Positions 7,611-9,721 of a stretch of DNA of 9,721 nt are shown here, piece by piece. Both the position numbers and the translations under genes were made by a program. Within the stretch, counting starts at the first letter, position 1; the number at the start of each line of letters is the position of its first letter. The notes under the pieces are model-generated. The model did not search any database, was not told where the DNA came from, and worked only from the letters and a program-made list of their open reading frames with translations. The stretch lies in assembly GCA_017632095.1 (NCBI GenBank), contig JAGBSA010000089.1, positions 1-9,721 of the forward strand. The letters are read 5' to 3'. The stretch is from Bacteroidales bacterium (lineage in GTDB: Bacteria; Bacteroidota; Bacteroidia; Bacteroidales; P3).

Positions 7611-9017
7611 TTAGAAGTAAATATCTCTTTCGCCGTTATCAATCTTGCAAAGGTTATCCTCAATCTTTGGAAGCAAATCAGGCTTACCTACTTCGGCAAA
7701 CATAGATTTTATAAGTTCCTTTCCCTTCAATCGAAGTGGCTCCGAAGCAAAATCCTGCAAATATTCGTTAAACGTAAACATCGCATTAGGCAAGCAGAAC
7801 TGCTTAATCAAGCCCGGCTTTGCAAGATCCATGAAATCACCTCCCACTCTGTGCTTACGATAACAGCCTGTGCAGAACGACGGAATGTAACCCGCATCGA
7901 CCAAAGACGCAATCACCTCTTCCAAAGTCCTGTGATCTCCTGTCGAAAACTGAGTTCCCGTTCCTTCTTCCTCGTGAGCGTAACTACCGGGGTTCGTTTT
8001 ACTTGCCGCAGATATTTGACTAACACCGTATTTTATCAATTCATTTCTCATAGCGTCGCTTTCACGAGTCGAAAGTATGATACCGGTGTAAGGCAATGCG
8101 ATTCTTATGATAGCAACCAACTTCTTGAAATCCTCATCACTCACAGGCATAGGAATGTTTTCAGCAGTCGGAGCTCCTATTGCAGGTTCCATTCTCGGTA
8201 CAGAAACAGTATGAGGACCGCAACCAAAGCAACGTTCCAAGTGATTTGCGTGTTCAATCATCGCAAGCACCTCAAAACGATAGTCAATCAATCCAAACAA
8301 AGCACCGATTCCCACATCATCGACACCACCCTCCATAGCACGATCCATAACCGTCAATCTGTATAAATAATCCGCCTTAGGAGTTCCCGCAGGATGAAAA
8401 TCGCTATACTTCACTTGGTCATACGTCTCTTGGAAACAAACATAAGTACCTATCTTTTCAGCTTTCAAACGAGCAAAATCCTCAACTTCCATCGGTGCAA
8501 GCTCAACATTGATACGTCTGATGTAGTCTTTGCCGCCACGTTCCCTCACTCCGTAAGTCGTTCTTATCGCTTCGACCATATAATCCGTACCATTCTTGTT
8601 GTTCTCTCCGCAAATCAACAACGCCCTCTTGTGTCCCTGTTTCAATAAAGCAGAAGTTTCTTCGGCAATCTCTTGCATAGTAAGAATCTTTCGCTTAATC
8701 AGATGATTATCCTTTCGGAACGAACAATACGTACAGTTATTCATACACACGTTGCCGGTGTAGATTGGAGCGAAAAGCACCAAGCGTTTGCCGTAAATAG
8801 CTTCCTTCACCGTCTTTGCACACTCCATTATTTGGTGTATTTGTTGCCCATCTTCAACCCTTAACAAAGCAGCAACATCATACAAATCCAAGCCCTTCAA
8901 CTTCAAAGCCTTGTTCAATATATCATCGACCTCGGTTTGCGAAGGCTTCTTTCCCTCAATCAAACCATAGAGTTTGTCTCTATCGATAAAGTTTTTGTTT
9001 CTTTCTTCTATATTCAT
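7611..9017 (-). CDS. hydG: [FeFe]-hydrogenase H-cluster maturase HydG (radical SAM tyrosine lyase)
   Basis: HydG cleaves tyrosine to p-cresol and a glycine-derived fragment. From this it makes CO and cyanide, giving the Fe(CO)2(CN) unit used to build the [FeFe]-hydrogenase active site. The 468-residue protein has the radical SAM CX3CX2C motif, C91, C95 and C98 in CMNNCTYC. It also has the diagnostic C-terminal CX2CX22C (C382, C385, C408), which binds the auxiliary iron-sulfur cluster. The C-terminal motif separates it from the related thiamine enzyme ThiH. Other family segments are GENNKNGTDYMVEAI (137-151), SDFHPAGTPKADYLYR (205-220) and GCGPHTVSVPRMEPAIG (265-281). The ATG at 9015-9017 lies two bases after the stop of the TM1266-family gene, so the two are tightly coupled. 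hydE, hydF and hydA are not in the window. Confidence 0.95.
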   Translation of the reverse strand: MNIEERNKNFIDRDKLYGLIEGKKPSQTEVDDILNKALKLKGLDLYDVAALLRVEDGQQIHQIMECAKTVKEAIYGKRLVLFAPIYTGNVCMNNCTYCSFRKDNHLIKRKILTMQEIAEETSALLKQGHKRALLICGENNKNGTDYMVEAIRTTYGVRERGGKDYIRRINVELAPMEVEDFARLKAEKIGTYVCFQETYDQVKYSDFHPAGTPKADYLYRLTVMDRAMEGGVDDVGIGALFGLIDYRFEVLAMIEHANHLERCFGCGPHTVSVPRMEPAIGAPTAENIPMPVSDEDFKKLVAIIRIALPYTGIILSTRESDAMRNELIKYGVSQISAASKTNPGSYAHEEEGTGTQFSTGDHRTLEEVIASLVDAGYIPSFCTGCYRKHRVGGDFMDLAKPGLIKQFCLPNAMFTFNEYLQDFASEPLRLKGKELIKSMFAEVGKPDLLPKIEDNLCKIDNGERDIYF

Positions 9018-9019
9018 GA

Positions 9020-9274
9020 TTAAGCGTTTTTTATTTTCGACAAAATTGATCTTACCTCTGTATTCTCTAAACGTCCGAGAGCACCGGTCAAAGCATTGAT
9101 TTTATCCATCGGAGCTTCAATTATCAACGTTATGATAAAGATTCCCCTGTCGGCAAAGGGCAAACCCTGTCGAGCCAATATGAAATCGCCATAGTCGGAG
9201 ATGAGTTTGTTCACCCTTTCCGCCACGCTTCTTTCTTGAATCACAATACTGATTGTACCTATCCTCTTTTCCAT
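9020..9274 (-). CDS. TM1266-family iron-only hydrogenase system putative regulator (ACT-like fold)
   Basis: This 84-residue protein resembles the TM1266 family, a small ferredoxin-like or ACT-like alpha/beta fold found beside [FeFe]-hydrogenase maturation genes and presumed to be regulatory. It begins with MEKRIGTISIVIQERSVAE and has a central strand GIFIITLIIEAP (44-55). A second helix and strand, MDKINALTGALGRLENTEVRSILSK, complete the pattern in two halves. There is no DNA-binding helix-turn-helix and no cysteine cluster, so any control is likely indirect, through ligand or protein binding. It is the first gene of the operon, with a clear promoter at 9370-9399 and a leader of about 90 bases. 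The family call rests on its length, fold pattern and the hydG neighbour. Its molecular role is not established. Confidence 0.82.
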   Translation of the reverse strand: MEKRIGTISIVIQERSVAERVNKLISDYGDFILARQGLPFADRGIFIITLIIEAPMDKINALTGALGRLENTEVRSILSKIKNA

Positions 9275-9322
9275 CAGTTCAACTTTTGGATCAGACCATT
9301 GAATTAACTAATTAGAACAAGC

Positions 9323-9374
9323 ATTTGCATCAATCGTTCAACCAAGCCCGACTTTTGGAAATGCCGATGCAAAT
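9323..9374 (-). repeat. Inverted repeat linking the hydG operon leader to its -7 box
   Basis: ATTTGCATC (9323-9331) and GATGCAAAT (9366-9374) are perfect reverse complements separated by 34 bases. The upstream arm overlaps the -7 box (9370-9377), so as DNA it could be a paired operator, with arms 43 bases apart (about four helical turns). A second possible pairing, GCATTT (9321-9326) with AAATGC (9359-9364), would fit inside the RNA leader. Either may be chance in AT-rich sequence. Confidence 0.4.
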
Positions 9375-9399
9375 TTAGCAATAAAAGATGAAAAGCCAA
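9370..9399 (-). promoter_or_regulatory. Bacteroidota-type promoter of the TM1266-hydG operon
   Basis: On the minus strand TTG (9397-9399), exactly 19 bases and TAAATTTG (9370-9377) match the Bacteroidota consensus. Its spacing is the same as in the pepD promoter. The expected transcript start is near 9364, giving a leader of about 90 bases before the ATG at 9272-9274. This is longer than the leaders of the other genes here. Confidence 0.78.
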
Positions 9400-9484
9400 G
9401 AAAAACCAAACAAAAAATTATTCATACCTGAATAAAGTGTATTTTTTCTTCTCAAAATACCGACGAAATAAAACGAAGAAACAA

Positions 9485-9554
9485 TTTTCTGATTCTTTGT
9501 TTTATTTTCCTGAAATCAAGATTCAATTTTCTGATTCAAAGACTTAGTTTCACT
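9485..9554. repeat. Degenerate 21-base-period tandem repeat, copy B
   Basis: Unit starts are TTTTCTGATTC (9485), TTTCCTGAAATCAAG (9506), TTTTCTGATTC (9527) and TTTCACTATAT (9548), again every 21 bases. The order of unit types matches copy A at 1687-1760: TTTTCT, TTTCCT, TTTTCT, then TTTCAC. The two arrays therefore probably share an origin rather than arising independently. It lies about 86 bases upstream of the -33 box of the TM1266-hydG promoter and downstream of the partial gene at the right edge. Confidence 0.65.
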
Positions 9555-9650
9555 ATATCTCTTAATTCGCTCTCACAAATCCACAATAGTAGAAATTAAA
9601 TTAGTCTTTTAGATAGAAGTTTTAGAGAATTATAATCCAATTATCTTATT

Positions 9651-9721
9651 TTATTGTTTAATTCCTTGTGCAAATTTCAGCCAATCCTTATTTGAAATAG
9701 CCAAATCAAGTTTTTCGCCTT
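9651..9721 (-). CDS. Possible C-terminal end of an unidentified gene (cut by the window edge)
   Basis: On the minus strand one frame is open from the window edge for 22 complete codons to a TAA at 9651-9653. Its last residues are LDLAISNKDWLKFAQGIKQ. The mix of charged, aromatic and hydrophobic residues reads like an amphipathic C-terminal helix. It runs in the same direction as hydG, and AT-rich non-coding DNA follows its stop. The piece is too short to identify a family, and it may be a chance open frame. The window ends before any start codon could be seen. Confidence 0.4.
   Translation of the reverse strand, partial: GEKLDLAISNKDWLKFAQGIKQ

Larger units (their letters stand above)
9275..9650. 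other. 376-base intergenic stretch without a gene
   Basis: No credible open frame was found here on either strand. It holds the leader and promoter of the TM1266-hydG operon (to 9399), a 9-base inverted repeat (9323-9374) and an AT-rich segment. The second 21-base-period array follows at 9485-9554. The remaining AT-rich bases, 9555-9650, contain only a weak ATAAT-CCA-ATTAT inverted repeat (9632-9644), too short to call a terminator. Confidence 0.7.

Noticed and set aside
7851..8366. 171-residue open frame on the plus strand
   Set aside because: It is antisense to hydG, which has all diagnostic motifs. The composition (Arg, Ser, His, Thr-rich) is typical of a shadow frame.
7611..9017. ThiH (2-iminoacetate synthase) instead of HydG
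   Set aside because: The C-terminal CX2CX22C cluster motif and the TM1266-family neighbour indicate HydG; ThiH lacks that auxiliary-cluster motif.
9275..9369. Riboswitch in the hydG operon leader
   Set aside because: The leader has possible short pairings but no recognisable riboswitch core, and it is AT-rich. Only an inverted repeat can be supported.

Overview
The window looks like a stretch of chromosome from an anaerobic member of the Bacteroidota, probably Bacteroidales. The DNA is AT-rich. At least three genes have an upstream -7 box of the Bacteroidota form TAnnTTTG, and two of these have TTG exactly 19 bases further upstream. Gene leaders are A-rich and lack strong Shine-Dalgarno sequences. 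The leucyl-tRNA synthetase is long (928 aa), with an extra segment before its VNWC motif as I recall from Bacteroidota homologues. A short TPR protein directly precedes secG. The hydG gene points to [FeFe]-hydrogenase metabolism. The genus assignment is open.

Layout, left to right. (1) pepD, a zinc dipeptidase, on the minus strand with its own promoter. (2) An intergenic stretch holding a degenerate 21-base-period repeat and the secG terminator. (3) A minus-strand operon of a TPR protein and secG. (4) A divergent promoter region, then on the plus strand rpmH (ribosomal protein L34), a strong terminator, and the close pair rlmD (23S rRNA uracil methyltransferase) and leuS, which are 9 bases apart. 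(5) A hairpin terminator shared by leuS and the convergent hydG. (6) A two-gene minus-strand operon of a TM1266-family regulator and hydG, with a clear promoter and a 9-base inverted repeat in its leader. (7) A 376-base non-coding stretch carrying a second copy of the 21-base-period repeat. (8) The possible C-terminal end of another minus-strand gene at the right edge.

Most of the window is core housekeeping: translation (L34, RlmD, LeuRS), protein export (SecG) and peptide use (PepD). The accessory part is the TM1266-hydG pair. HydG makes the Fe-CO-CN unit of the H-cluster, so the organism should also carry hydE, hydF and a hydrogenase structural gene, none of which is in this window. No mobile element, CRISPR array, defence system, tRNA or rRNA was seen. 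The least explained signal is the pair of related 21-base-period arrays, each about 80-86 bases upstream of the -33 box of a minus-strand promoter.
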